From: Brassica napus
Taxonomy: Eukaryota > Streptophyta > Magnoliopsida > Brassicales > Brassicaceae
Reading direction: 5' to 3'
NCBI RefSeq assembly: GCF_020379485.1
Contig: NC_063437.1
Span: forward strand, 6,520,806 to 6,584,805
Length of the DNA: 64,000 nucleotides
In this document: piece by piece, positions 1 through 11,063 of the stretch
How positions within the stretch are numbered: position 1 is the stretch's first letter
Layout: each line of letters begins with the position of its first letter
The notes under the pieces: generated by a model
Seen by the model: the letters and a program-made list of their open reading frames with translations, nothing else
Databases searched by the model: none
Told to the model about the DNA's origin: nothing
Translations under genes and position numbers: made by a program

Positions 1-194
1 TGAATATGAATCTCATATATTAACATCAAGACAAAAAAACAAACTTATGATATTTATCTTAGGTTTAAAGAGAATAATATAAAATTATTGGACTACGTTA
101 TTATTGTGATGTTTGGCTTCACGTTTAAATATAAAAAAAAATTAGTATCAAATAATGAAATTTTATGTTCTTATAAATTATATTTTTGTAACTG

Positions 195-430
195 AACTAG
201 AACAAAATTAAAAAAAAATCAACTTGATTGAACTGAACAAGCACAAAAAAAGACCAAATTAAACAGAAATAAACACAAATCAAACCGAACTAAAACTGAA
301 TCAAACACAAACCAAACCCCAAACCAAATTAAATACAAACCAAACTAATTTGGTTTGACTTGGGTTAAAGTTTTCTTAGATCCAAATAAACCAAACCGAA
401 CAGAACTCAAACTGAACATGTATTTAAAAT
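195..430 (-). repeat. degenerate TTTGGTT/TTCGGTT-rich repeat
   Basis: Read on the minus strand, this stretch is a loose succession of TTTGGTTTG and GTTCGGTTT words that begins with GGGTGGGCA near 430. Low-complexity tracts of this kind, starting with GGGTGGGCAT, are widespread in Brassicaceae genomes. No ORF or terminal repeat was seen. The 194 bases before it are AT-rich and show nothing recognisable. Confidence 0.4.
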
Positions 431-477
431 GCCCACCCTTAATTGCATGGACATAATTACTTGCTTTAGACATTTGG

Positions 478-2038
478 GCATCAGCAGGAGCTGTCCTAGA
501 TGCGGTGACTCTAAGGAAACCAAAACACATCTTCTTTTTGAATGCCCCCAACAGTCTAGGTTTGGGCTTTATTAGACCATATGTCCCTTCAAGATTTCTT
601 CTTGAGTACCTCTGTTTACCAACACATGGATTCTTGTTTGGGGGAAATAAGATGTGGTCTAAATGCTATGGTGTTTTTCCTTCTCCGCATTGATACCATC
701 GTCTTCATGGACCTGAACATCGTCCTCCATCTGTGCCTCATCACCAATATCCTCCTTAGAGAGACTCTGACGTCATCTTCCATGTTCTCAGTAATCCCTT
801 CTGTTCAAATAATAATATGAATCTCATCCATTTCCATCACTTCATCATATAGCAACTTGTTCTGGCCCTCTATGGTCTCTTTGATCAAATAAAATTCATC
901 TTTCTCTCCTATAGTATCAGGTAATACCTTTGTTGGTGCGGTCTGAGTTTTGATCAATTTAGATTGAAACTCTGCTGAAGCCTGAGCCAGCTCTCTCTCT
1001 TCCTGAGCATTCTGTGCTTCCTGTTTCATTATCTCTACATCCTCAGGTGCTGCCTCTCTTACATCGTTTTGTGGACTTCTTTCCCTTCTTGTCCCCTGGT
1101 TGTACCTATCACGATTATCTTGAACCCAACATGTGTTCCTCTGACGAGAACCGTCTTCATCATCACGGATACTGCCACGGTTTATGTAGGATCTTTTATT
1201 CTCTCTCTCTCTCCCACCTTTACCCACTTGAACTCAGGCTCCTCAAACATCTTGCCCTTACCCTTCCCATAGTAGTCGTGTTTCCCATTATCCCTGACTT
1301 GTTGGCCCACATTTCTATTAATTACCACTCCTGTGTAGCTTCGAGCTCGATCCTCATGCTTTTCACTGTTTCATCTCAGACTTCCCTCATTTTCCGGGGC
1401 TCTTCTTACTCATGGGACAATTATCGGGATCATGATACAAACTGAGATTTTTTTAGCAAACCGAAGAGCTTCTCATACTTTAAAGACACCGGAGACTCTT
1501 CACATCATAGAACTCGCCTCCTTTGAAGTCCACAGTGGTTTCAAAACAGAGCTCCTTGAAGACATCAATAACTACTTGCACCTGACCATAATCGAGATCA
1601 ACCTCCACTGTCCTCCTGATAGCATCACCTATATTCTCGAATGTGGAAGCAACCCAAAACTCCAAAGGCACTCCCAACACTCGTATCCAGAAGGTGATTT
1701 CCGAAGGATAGTTGTGCGACATCCTTGGTTGCCACCGTACCAGAGAAAGCATCCAATAGTCAAAGTGGAAGGGTGTCTTCCTCTTGATCGGAATTAAATT
1801 GAAACTTACCAAACCGGTCTTCCATCTTCCATATCTTTGGAAGCATCATGATCAGCGCCTTTATATCTTGCTCCTTCGGATTCATACATCTTCCAATCAA
1901 GGTTTTGGAGTTACTTTCGATAAGGTATGAGTTGTCGAAGTGAGGAACTGATATCGTCAATCTTTTCCGATTCCCTTCTTCATTCTTCCCATCTCCATTC
2001 TTTCCAATCAACTGGCTCTGCGACATTGAGAGCTGCAA
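478..2038 (-). pseudogene. decayed LINE-type ORF1 / DUF4283 zinc-knuckle protein
   Basis: The minus-strand frames from 2038 leftward carry the typical order of a plant DUF4283 protein: a short N-terminus, LIGRCMNP..QDIKALIMMLPKIW, then FHFDYWMLSLVRWQPRMS and the ITFWIRVLGVPLEFW block, followed near 1440-1380 by the remains of a zinc knuckle and a charged Arg/Glu-rich tail (1227-805). DUF4283 proteins are mostly ORF1 of plant LINE retrotransposons and bind nucleic acid. The reading frame shifts at about 1800 and breaks again between 1480 and 1230, so no single protein can be made. No reverse transcriptase follows within the window, so this is a truncated copy. A cellular DUF4283 gene is less likely given the breaks. 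Confidence 0.7.
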
Positions 2039-2640
2039 TAAAGAAAACCTAAGAGATTTGATGAACTTGAGTGAGTTAAGAGATGTAAGTGTGATGATAA
2101 TAACGACAATGCTTGAAACTCTTTATAGTACATCTAAGAAACTAACATCCTACACAAAACTTCATTACCATTAATGCCATATTTCCAAAATTTGATTATA
2201 TCGACTTCTGATAAGCAATCAAAAGGCCAAGTAAATATTACCGAATAGACTTTTGAATCCACTGTTGGTTTTACGATCCCACCGTCGTATGGTCATAGGA
2301 ACCCTAAGTCTCCTTCTTAAATAAGATATTATAAAACAAATATTGATAATATTTAATTTTACACATATAAAATAGTGTTCTCGACTAATAATTTTTTTTT
2401 TTTTGCGTAAAATAATAATTTTTTTTAATATATTCTGAAAATCTGGTAAGAGTGCAAAGATTCATTTTATTTAATATTAAAATAATAATTAATAGATATT
2501 TTAAAATAAACGGGAAACATTAACAGTTAATAATAATTAATTATAGACATTTGAGGAACGGTGATGGTAGCACCGACACATGTGTATGCGCTGCAGAGGA
2601 TAAGTACCCACGCAGACACACACGATTTTCTTGATCTTTG
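2039..2640. other. AT-rich intergenic region upstream of the TM9 gene
   Basis: About 600 bases with no coding signal. It contains poly-A/T runs (2385-2430) and ATAATTAAT-type words, then turns more mixed just before the CT/GA-rich leader at 2640. It presumably includes the promoter of the downstream gene, but I cannot point to a convincing TATA box or other element. Confidence 0.4.
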
Positions 2641-3102
2641 TTACTCGCCCTTTGCGAACATACAAAGCAAGGCTAGGTAGAGATAGAGAGAGAGAGAGAA
2701 GTCCCTCTCTTGCCCCTGGATCTGACTTCGTCGAAGATCTCGATCTGCCTCAGGTTTGCTCTTTCTATTTCACCGAGATCTGTCGTTGCATCGTCTTTCT
2801 TTCTCGCCGTTTGATTTGATATTCTCGTTTAGCTTTTGGATTGTTAGTTTGCGTTTATGATCCGTTTGGATCTGATATTCCAAATCCAAACTCGAAGAAC
2901 TGCTTGGATCTATTAAGTCCGAATCTCGTTATTACGCATCGACATTTGGATCGATCTATTGAATGTGCATTTCGTGTTATAAATTAATCAGAATGTAAAG
3001 TGAGAGAGAGGCTTTCTCTCTGTATGCATCAACTTTTGGATCGGTTTGTTGAATGTGTATTTCATGAAACTGATTGCTTTTTTTTTTCTTCACAGGAGGA
3101 AA
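2641..3102 (+). promoter_or_regulatory. 5' leader with intron of the TM9 gene
   Basis: A GA microsatellite (2676-2700) and CT-rich leader end at CTGCCTCAG, followed by a GT donor at 2754. A long pyrimidine tract (TTTTTTTTTTCTTCACAG) ends in an acceptor at 3095, seven bases before the chosen ATG at 3103. The intron (about 2754-3095) lies entirely in the 5' UTR, which is common in Arabidopsis housekeeping genes and often boosts expression. The exact transcription start was not determined. Confidence 0.65.
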
Positions 3103-5052
3103 ATGTACGGGGTTTTCGTTTTGCTAGTGTTTGTTGCACAGGTTTGCGATGGGTTCTACTTGCCAGGGAGTTATATGCACACATATTCAAACGGAGACTC
3201 AATCTTGGCGAAAGTCAATTCCTTGACGTCTATAGAAACTGAGCTTCCTTTCAGTTTCTATAGCCTTCCGTACTGCAAACCACTCGAGGGCATCAAGAAA
3301 AGTGCTGAGAATCTTGGGGAGCTTCTCATGGGGGATCAGATTGATAACTCTGCCTACAGGTTCCGGATGAACACGAACGAGTCTCTCTATCTCTGCACCA
3401 CCAGTCCTCTGAACGAGCATGAGGTCAAGCTCCTGAAGCAGAGAACACGCGAGTTGTACCAAGTGAATATGATTCTCGATAACTTGCCTGCTTTGAGATT
3501 CGCCAAGCAAAATGGGGTTACCATCCAGTGGACTGGGTACCCTGTTGGATATTCACCACCCAACAGCAATGATGATTACATCATCAATCACCTCAAGTTT
3601 AAGGTCTTGGTACATCAGTACGAAGGGAATGTCATGGAGGTCATTGGCACGGGTGAAGAAGGTATGGGTGTCATCTCTGAAGCTGATAAAAAGAAGGCCC
3701 TGGGCTATGAGATAGTTGGATTTGAGGTTGTTCCATGCAGTGTGAAGTACGATCCTGAGAAAATGACCAAACTTCACATGTATGACCCCGTTCCTTCAGT
3801 TAACTGTCCGTTGGAGCTTGACAAAGCCCAGATCATAAAAGAACATGAAAGGATAACCTTCACTTATGAAGTCGAATTTGTTAGAAGCGAGACAAGATGG
3901 CCCTCGAGATGGGATGCCTATTTGAAAATGGAAGGTGCTCGTGTCCATTGGTTCTCTATACTGAACTCGCTTATGGTGATCGTCTTTCTCGCCGGTATAG
4001 TCTTTGTCATATTCCTGAGGACGGTTAGAAGGGATCTGACCAAGTACGAGGAGCTGGACAAGGAAGCGCAGGCACAGATGAACGAAGAGCTCTCAGGATG
4101 GAAACTTGTTGTCGGAGATGTGTTCAGAGAACCACAACTTTCAAAGCTTCTATGCATTATGGTGGGAGACGGTGTTCGGATTACAGGAATGGCTGTTGTC
4201 ACTATTGTTTTCGCAGCACTAGGATTCATGTCGCCTGCATCAAGAGGAATGTTACTAACCGGGATGATTATTCTCTATCTTTTCTTGGGTATTGCTGCTG
4301 GTTACGCTGGTGTCCGGCTCTGGAGAACCGTCAAAGGAACTTCAGAAGGATGGAGATCACTATCCTGGTCCATCGCATGCTTCTTCCCGGGTATTGCTTT
4401 TGTTATACTAACAGTCTTGAACTTCCTTCTCTGGAGTAGCAACAGCACTGGCGCCATCCCAATATCACTCTACTTTGAGCTCTTGGCTCTCTGGTTCTGC
4501 ATCTCGGTTCCCCTCACCTTGTTTGGAGGATTCTTAGGCACGCGAGCAGAAGCAATTCAGTTTCCAGTGAGAACCAACCAGATTCCAAGGGAGATCCCAG
4601 AACGTAAATACCCGTCATGGCTTCTCGTCCTTGGAGCAGGAACACTTCCTTTCGGAACTCTATTCATAGAACTCTTCTTCATCTTCTCTAGCATATGGTT
4701 AGGCAGATTCTACTACGTATTCGGGTTCTTACTCATAGTGCTGCTTCTTTTAGTAGTTGTGTGTGCAGAGGTATCAGTGGTGTTGACCTATATGCACCTC
4801 TGCGTGGAAGATTGGAGATGGTGGTGGAAAGCCTTCTTCGCATCTGGTTCAGTCGCCTTGTATGTCTTTGCTTACTCCATCAACTATTTGGTGTTCGATC
4901 TCCAAAGTCTGAGCGGACCGGTCTCGGCTATGCTTTACATCGGCTACTCTCTGCTTATGGCCATTGCAATAATGCTCTCGACGGGAACCATTGGCTTCCT
5001 TACTTCCTTTTACTTCGTCCACTATCTGTTTTCCTCTGTCAAAATCGATTGA
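3103..5052 (+). CDS. transmembrane nine superfamily (TM9SF/EMP70) protein
   Basis: Single coding exon of 649 codons. A hydrophobic signal peptide (residues 1-18) precedes FYLPGSY, the usual mature start of this family. A lumenal domain of about 270 residues follows (SLPYCKP, GDQIDNSAY, MILDNLPALR), then nine hydrophobic segments starting at WFSILNSLMVIVFLAG. The protein ends ...SSVKID. Family knowledge: TM9 proteins reside in Golgi/endosomes, and the C-terminal KXD/E motif with nearby aromatic residues acts in Golgi retention and ER export. Proposed roles include sorting of membrane proteins. It resembles the Arabidopsis TMN11/TMN12 branch, but I cannot decide between them. An ATG at 3046 is in frame but lies in the intron with its acceptor between, so 3103 is preferred. 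Length and motifs are intact. It is the only clear host gene here. Confidence 0.93.
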   Translation: MYGVFVLLVFVAQVCDGFYLPGSYMHTYSNGDSILAKVNSLTSIETELPFSFYSLPYCKPLEGIKKSAENLGELLMGDQIDNSAYRFRMNTNESLYLCTTSPLNEHEVKLLKQRTRELYQVNMILDNLPALRFAKQNGVTIQWTGYPVGYSPPNSNDDYIINHLKFKVLVHQYEGNVMEVIGTGEEGMGVISEADKKKALGYEIVGFEVVPCSVKYDPEKMTKLHMYDPVPSVNCPLELDKAQIIKEHERITFTYEVEFVRSETRWPSRWDAYLKMEGARVHWFSILNSLMVIVFLAGIVFVIFLRTVRRDLTKYEELDKEAQAQMNEELSGWKLVVGDVFREPQLSKLLCIMVGDGVRITGMAVVTIVFAALGFMSPASRGMLLTGMIILYLFLGIAAGYAGVRLWRTVKGTSEGWRSLSWSIACFFPGIAFVILTVLNFLLWSSNSTGAIPISLYFELLALWFCISVPLTLFGGFLGTRAEAIQFPVRTNQIPREIPERKYPSWLLVLGAGTLPFGTLFIELFFIFSSIWLGRFYYVFGFLLIVLLLLVVVCAEVSVVLTYMHLCVEDWRWWWKAFFASGSVALYVFAYSINYLVFDLQSLSGPVSAMLYIGYSLLMAIAIMLSTGTIGFLTSFYFVHYLFSSVKID

Positions 5053-5254
5053 AACTTGACGAGAAAATCTCACCCGTTGAATTTTTGCTTTTGCTGAAGC
5101 AATTTTTCAGGTGTTGTTATTTTTTCTGTCAGTAATAGACTTGTAGAGTCCAGTGTTTTTCAGGTGTTGTTATTTTTTTCCTTTCTGAATTTTCGGACTT
5201 ATATTACCGTTATATGTTATTTTCGTTTTTTCTGAACTTTTGAGTAGAAATAAA
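5053..5254 (+). other. 3' UTR of the TM9 gene with AATAAA signal
   Basis: A T-rich region follows the stop codon and contains a direct repeat of about 23 bp (TTTTTCAGGTGTTGTTA plus a T run) at 5103 and 5156, and a canonical AATAAA at 5249-5254. The poly(A) site is inferred, not shown. Confidence 0.5.
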
Positions 5255-5552
5255 TGATGTCGTATTTCTGCATTTTTGCTCTTATATTTTTTAATCTCAC
5301 TTGTTTTCAATTTCAACTTTTGTGTGTTTTTTTTTATTTACCTTGTAATTCAGTGATTTGTCGAGCTTCTGGGAATGAGTTGGACAATCAATGTGTGGCT
5401 TGCTAAAAACAACAACAAGAAATTTGTGAGAAAAGAGAGTTTGTTGCTGCCAGATTCCACACATGCTGCTTAAACATGGTTCGAGAAGTCCATTTATCGA
5501 GGTCGGAGTCTCGCTGGGCTATAAACCAAGTACGGCTCAAGTAACATTTTAA
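5255..5552. other. intergenic stretch between the TM9 gene and the Helitron
   Basis: Roughly 300 bases with no ORF or recognisable RNA gene. It leads up to the Helitron terminus at 5553. Confidence 0.4.
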
Positions 5553-5585
5553 CTAGCTTTTGCCGCGCACCCATGCGGATGTTAG
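5553..5585 (-). other. Helitron 3' terminus: hairpin and CTAG end
   Basis: Read on the minus strand: CCGCATGGGTGCGCGG, a small GC-rich hairpin (CCGC/GCGG stem), then CAAAAG and CTAG followed by host T. This is the classic Helitron 3' end (hairpin about 10 bases before CTRR, insertion between A and T), and this exact style is abundant in Brassicaceae Helitrons. Confidence 0.75.
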
Positions 5586-5741
5586 TTCTTTATAATCATA
5601 TGTTTTTAAGTTTTGAAAATGAGATCAATTTAATTTTTTATACTTATTATCTTTTTGTCACTGCTTATGTTATAGATTTATATGTTGTTCAAGTTTAACA
5701 TTAGTGTGTATTACTGTTTAATGTGATGAATTTAGTGTATA

Positions 5742-5791
5742 TTTTATTTTGGGCCATAGTGTTTACATTAACATTATGACCCAAAATAAAA
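5742..5791. repeat. inverted repeat near the Helitron 3' end
   Basis: TTTTATTTTGGG.CATA.TGTT is followed after six bases by its near-perfect reverse complement AACA.TATG.CCCAAAATAAAA, making a stem of about 22 bp with two mismatches. It may be a structural part of the Helitron tail or a small MITE; the sequence does not decide. Confidence 0.6.
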
Positions 5792-6078
5792 GATGTTTAT
5801 GAAGTCCAATTTGTAACTGCTTATTCCGGGAAAACATTAGTTTGTGCGTGTATCAAAAACATATGCAAAAAAAAATTTCTATCGTCTCTTTGTCTCTCTC
5901 TCTCTCTCCAATTGCTGCTTCGATGTTCCATCTGTAGAAAAAGGGATCGAAGAATCAAATCCATTGAAAGTACAATTTTATTTTTATCAACTTCATTCGA
6001 TCAAGTATTTGCTAAATCAGGTGATGTATTATGTCAAAGGTTAGACTTCCAATTTTTATTTTCAGTTTAAACGATTAC

Positions 6079-6430
6079 TTTTTTTTTTTTTTTTTTTTGA
6101 ATAAATGTTAAATTTGATTCAAAAGAAAATATACTTTTTACAGCTCATGCTACTTGTTCTTTAGCTTTTCAGAAAGAGAAATAAAACTAGGAATTTGATC
6201 AAATACAGTTTAAGCTTGGACAGCTCCAATCCATGTTTGATATGCACCTCGCAAAGCTCTAGCGTGGTGGTCCCTTCGTAATGACATCAGTCTGTTTCGG
6301 ACCGCCTTGTCAATGAACTTGATGATGGTTCCCTGCGAGGACGGAGCCTCACCATGCTTACGAGCGTTCCTCTCCCTCCATAGCGTGTGAATTGCAGCTT
6401 GGAAGGCGTAACGAGCAAGAAAGTATATTA
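6079..6430 (-). mobile_element. 5'-truncated LINE fragment (RT C-terminus + poly-A tail)
   Basis: A T run (6079-6098) on the + strand is the poly-A tail of a minus-strand element. Upstream of it on the minus strand, after a 3' UTR, lies a frame of about 70 codons ending at 6212 and containing YAFQAAIHTLWRERNARKHG and a KAVRNR block. This is the conserved C-terminal end of plant LINE reverse transcriptase proteins. The copy is cut at its 5' end near 6430. I could not find a clear target-site duplication; TATTATGTCAA occurs at 6025 and 6427, but not directly at the tail. Confidence 0.75.
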
Positions 6431-8143
6431 TGTCAATAGATCATTGTCAAAGACCTAAACACTTTGATCGTTTCTTTCTTATGTCAATAGATCATTGTCT
6501 CCATGAGTAGATCGGCCATCAAGTTTCAAATTTGGAGAAATCAAATCTTTTTGTCAAGATCGAGACTGATTGAAAACAATCAAGTATTTTCAGACATCTT
6601 CTCGTGCTAAAAAGAGTCCTACAGGGTCAAGTATTTTCAGACATCTTCTCGACACATATATCTTATTTACTTTATGCTTCCTGTGAGCAGGTAAATACAA
6701 TTAGTTTCTTCTAATATACATTCTTTGTTTTAATTTTTCAAATACCTGCATGTAGATAAAATATAGACCCTTGGAGCGGATAGACAGAGCCCGGATTCAG
6801 ATTTATAAACTGGCATAAATCTGATGATAGCATCATATATGTAAAGGTGACGTATAAGTAACTCTCCTTTCTTTGCTTTTGCAAATTGTTTGATTTTAGT
6901 TTACTTTTCTTTAGCTCAGGTAGCTCAGGAATGATTTTAAAGTTGGATAGATTGTAGCTGTTGTGGCCGACTTTTCTTTAGCTCAGGCATACTGTTGAAC
7001 GACTTCTTAATCAGACGTTGATATGTTAGTGGCATGGTTTGTGCTCAGTTTATATGTTAGATTTAAAAGTATTATTGTCCTGAGCTATAAGTAAGTAAAA
7101 ATCTTTTGTGGTTCACAGGCATGAAGTGTTAGATTGCAGTCATCATAAGTGATATAAAGAGACGCTCAGACTGAGTACCGAGACACACATAGAGAGATGA
7201 ATTTTAACGACAATGACATCACAGATCATAAGGGCCAGAAGACCAATGAGTTAGTCAACAACATTTGCGAACAACATACTTTCAATACGGTTAGTAATAA
7301 CTTATCTATAAAAACTAAATCATAAGTTTAAAGCAATGTAAAAATATTTTAAAGAACTTAGATTAAGAAAAAACAATGGATTAAGTATTTATGCTGGGTT
7401 AATACCACGATTAATACAACTCTTTTCTTCACAATAGTTTATAATCTTGCATCAGTCATCCTCAAAAAACCTGATATCATGTCATTTTATATGTGGTGTA
7501 TGTTTGAATTGGACTATCGGAGGACGAAATTCAAGTTATCCAAATACAATGGAAGACGACAACCTCGACGCAGACTGAGAATACGGTTAGTGATTACGAT
7601 TATCTATCGTAGCTAATTTATAGGATTAAAGGAATGTATGAGCATGTAGAATAAGTATTGATTAGGATTGAACCCTGCCTTAACTATTGATGTTTGGTTT
7701 TAGCTTGTCTGAGTTATGACTTAGTTGATGTTTGGTTTTTACTTGTCGGACTGATTGCTTCTGTAGGTTTATCGTAAAGATAGAATTGTATTTCAGAAAA
7801 TTAAAAAAACATAATAGAGTGAAATGAACAAAGAGAATTCACACGCAGGTCAAAAACTGAAGTTTTACAATCTTATTGAAATGAACGTTTGATTTAACAA
7901 ATAATAAAATGCAGTTTGCATCTATTAAAACAATCTTTCTGAACCAGCAACCACTCTTCCACCAACACAAACCTGGAAAGAGCAAAAGTGGACATAACAC
8001 CAGTTAAAATTAATTTTAATTATTTTTCTTTAATAGATATATAAGAACAAACACATAGGAATCTGAACTTTTTAAAGAACACATACAAACATAAAACGTA
8101 TAACATCTAATCGATTAGGATCACATATCTTATCCCCCGCCAG
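6431..8143. other. non-coding Helitron 3' region
   Basis: AT-rich sequence between the LINE fragment and the helicase stop codon. It contains a 20-bp direct repeat (TTATGTCAATAGATCATTGT at 6430 and 6481) and a repeated CAAGTATTTTCAGACATCTTC word (6581, 6632). No ORF of interest or RNA gene was recognised. Confidence 0.4.
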
Positions 8144-9650
8144 CTAAAGGTTGTCGAAAACTTCTTTAAAAACTACATTCATAGTTTTTTTTTGTGTTTT
8201 TCCATCTTTGTCCACAATCAAAATTTTTAATCCTTTTTTTGAAGTGATTCTAGAAACAGCCACATATAGCTGACCATGTGAAAAGAAAGGTCTTGGTAGA
8301 TACATACCTACTTGAGATAGTGATTGTACTTGGCTTTTGTTGATTGTTATGGCAAAAGCCACAGCAAGAGGCAGTTGCATTCTCCACATTTTAAAAGGCA
8401 ATCTGGTGTCAGAAGGGGTTATCAACAATCTAGGAATATCAACTATTTCCCCAACTCTTTCTCCTGTTATAATCCTAGCTCGAACCATAAAATCCATTAG
8501 ATGTGTGATCTGCAATCTGGTGCCATTCATTAAGCCGTCTGTAGGAGCTATGTTTCTCAAACCATAACAGGACAACCAACCTTCAGTCTAAGACTATGGT
8601 TTGGTAAACCAGAAACCTTAATAGTGTTCAGAAAATCAGAACTAAGTGCTTCATTGTTTACTGAATTTGTATCTGAAGGATCAATACTATCAGCACTGTT
8701 ATAAATTTTTTCCTCACCTGAAATTGAAAACATATTTTAGGAGAATTAGACTTACAAATATAGTGGACGCAGAAACAATAAGTGAAGAATAGAAATTTAC
8801 CATTTAGCTTATCCAACATATAATCATTAACAATATTCATATCCTCATTGGTTGGACAAAGAATAGCTCTCTCTTGGAAAACTTGGCCTCTTTTTTTTTC
8901 ATGCAATGTTGTTGAATCACCATAAATAGCTTTGCGGATTGCTTCTATAGGATCATCTGACTTGGTAATAAGAAATTCAGTGGGTATTTCAACCTCTGCT
9001 TCCCCATCATTAGGCTCAGAAAGTTTACCATCTTCAACTTTCAAAATCCACTCTGAAAATTCTTTTAGATCCTTTGACTCTTCAAGTGATAAACCACCAG
9101 AGAGCTATCTCATATTCTTAGTCAAATTAAGCACTTTGCAGTTATCCCATAGATATGAAGAGTTAAGTGTGGCCATAACAATTTCAGCTCTACCAGCTCC
9201 ATTTATAACAGGCAAGACCTGCCTAAAATCGCCTCCGAAACAACAACTTTTCCCTCAAATGGCTGTGTGTCGTGCTTTCCCACAATATCAGATAAACTTC
9301 TGTCCAACGCTTCAAAACAATGCTTGCTCATCATAGGCGCTTCATCCCAGATAACAAGTGATGATGCTTTCACTAAATTAGATTGGTCAGTTCCATGCTT
9401 CCTAGTACATGAGGAAAACTCATATGGATTTAGAGGAATACCGAATCTTGAATGAGCTGTCCGACCGCCTTGCAACAACAATGATGCGATGCCACTTGAA
9501 GCCACGTTTAGAACAATATCTCCTCGAGATCTAATGGCTGCAGATAGCAATTTCCAGAGGAAAGTTTTCCCAGTTCCACCAAAACCGCTAACAAAAAACA
9601 ATCTCTAGTAAAGCATACTTCTTTTTTTTCGTCATCGCTCAGCAATAGAC
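8144..9650 (-). pseudogene. Helitron PIF1-like helicase, C-terminal half
   Basis: Minus-strand frames carry the PIF1 helicase order: FFVSGFGGTGKT (Walker A, about 9600-9560), LVIWDEAPMMS (Walker B, about 9370), a linker with FQERAILCPTNEDM, then LRNIAPTDGLMNGTRLQI and the C-terminal block HGQLYVAVSRITSKKGLKIL. A GT/AG intron separates the last two pieces. Damage is plain: a one-base loss just after KVVV (about 9240), a stop in NMR*LSGG (about 9107), a frameshift before LRNIAP (about 8560), and G-to-V in the KSQGQS motif (here KSQVQS). Upstream of Walker A the YALLEI segment runs directly into FFVSGF, so a linker of perhaps 80 residues is missing. It is the continuation of the Rep gene at 18.8-22.2 kb. 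Confidence 0.88.
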
Positions 9651-9675
9651 CTAAAATTAAAATAAAAAGGACAGG

Positions 9676-10991
9676 TGTTGGGGTCAAAAACGGTTACGAC
9701 AAATTTAACATTTAAAACGTCCGAGGAAGAAAATAAGAATTTCTCCGAAGAGTACTTTTCGAAATAGATTCTTCCTTACGAAAAAGCTTTACGGAAGAAA
9801 GAATCGAAATGTCCGACGAAAGATCGAAACATGTCGTTACGCCGCGACCAAACGTCCGTCCCGCTCGGTCGCTACGTAGCGACTGAGCGATCGTCCCGCT
9901 CGGTCGCTACGTAGCGACCGAGCTCAAGCCAAGGCTCGGTCGCTACGTAGCGACCGAGCGCTCGTCTCGCTCGGTCGCTACGTAGCGACCGAGCGATCAT
10001 CCCGCTCGGTCGCTACGTAGCGACCGAGCGATCATCCCGCTCGGTCGCTACGTAGCGACCGAGATCGAGCCAAAGCTCGGTCGCTACGTAGTGACCGAGC
10101 GCTTGTCCCGCTCGGTCGCTACGTAGTGACCGGGCTAGAGCCGAAGTTCGGTCGCTGTGTAGCGATTGAACTCTTCCGAACATCGACATACATCAATCCA
10201 TGCATTCTCGTCAAACCTTCGAATGCTATCTCCCGAAAACCGTAGCAAGTTCAGTCCATGTTTTCCGCTATTCTAACTCATCGATCAAACTTCGCGGATT
10301 AGAAACCGCGGAAGGTTCGTTCTTTATCAAAAAGATATCGTAGTAAACGTGTCGAGTCGGAAGACGGCCTAAAGGGACCTAAAACAAGACTCGAGGCCCA
10401 TCCTACGATTTCTTAACCAAAAGCCTGTAAATCGCAGCACGGTTTACGCTTGGCCCACAAGGAAGGATAAATGTCAAGTTTCGCGGATAAATACGGAAGT
10501 TTTGAAGATAATTGTGAAGATCGGGAAAAATGGAATATCTCCATTTTTATGCTATGACGACTTAAGGGCAGAAGAGTAAAAGCGTAAACCGACCTTGGAG
10601 CTAGTATATAAGGAGTCCTAGGCGAGGAGCATGAAAGGAGAACTTTTTCAGAGCAAACTTAGCACTTAGAGCAATTTAGGCAATTTTCCGTTTTTGTTAT
10701 TTCGAGCTGCGACTCAATTAGGTTTAGCCGTCTTAGGGTTACTAGAACTAGGAATCTCGCCGATAGCTCTCGAGCCCAGGCTTATACCTTGTTGTAAACA
10801 GCCGTACGCAAATTCGGAATAAGATCTTCTTTGCTCTCTTTTTCGATTTCTTATACTTTATCGTTGTTATTCTCGTGTTCTGATTGCTTGACGTGTGGTA
10901 ATTAGCAGATATCCGGGTCCTCTGGGAAATTAGGGTTTTCCTAATTTCCTTATTTAAACGTAAATCGACAGTGCGAATTTCGGTTCCCACT
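9676..10991 (+). repeat. Tat-A 5' LTR (1316 bp)
   Basis: Begins TGTTGGGGTC and ends CCCACT (a mutated CA end; the paired LTR ends CCTACA). It contains a palindrome array at 9829-10170, a likely TATA box TATATAAGG at 10605-10613 and a long T-rich 3' part. It differs from the 3' LTR mainly by about three extra array units. Its + strand transcript would start shortly after the TATA box. Confidence 0.93.
9829..10170. repeat. tandem array of 24-bp perfect palindromes, Tat-A 5' LTR
   Basis: The half-site CTCGGTCGCTAC is followed directly by its reverse complement. Copies start at 9864, 9899, 9935, 9970, 10005, 10040, 10076, 10111 and a degenerate one at 10147, with another degenerate copy before the array (about 9829). 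The step is always 35 or 36 bp. Two kinds of 11-12 bp spacer occur (CGATCATCCCG-like and CTCAAGCCAAAG-like). Confidence 0.95.
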
Positions 10992-11063
10992 GTTTGGCGC
11001 TAAAAGGAGGGGGACTTACGGATCAATCTAACCCGCAATAGCCACTCAACGATCAAGAACGGT

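Noticed and set aside
505..1445. Plus-strand ORFs left of the TM9 gene
   Set aside because: They are opposite-strand shadows of the decayed DUF4283 protein, which reads on the minus strand.
4098..5135. Alternative-frame ORFs inside the TM9 gene
   Set aside because: They are shadows of the conserved 649-codon frame, which has all the family motifs.
5340..5550. Possible small RNA gene (tRNA or snoRNA) downstream of the TM9 gene
   Set aside because: No cloverleaf, C/D or H/ACA boxes could be assembled from the sequence.
6025..6440. TATTATGTCAA repeats as the target duplication of the LINE fragment
   Set aside because: The left copy is about 45 bases from the poly-A tail and not adjacent to it, so it does not fit a LINE insertion.
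7201..7310. Short plus-strand frame starting MNFNDNDITDHKGQK
   Set aside because: It is short, has no recognised motif, and lies in the non-coding tail of the Helitron.
9864..10170. Regularly spaced palindromic repeats resembling a CRISPR array
   Set aside because: The spacers are only 11-12 bp and fall into two recurring types, the array lies in a plant LTR, copy number varies between paired LTRs, and there are no cas genes.
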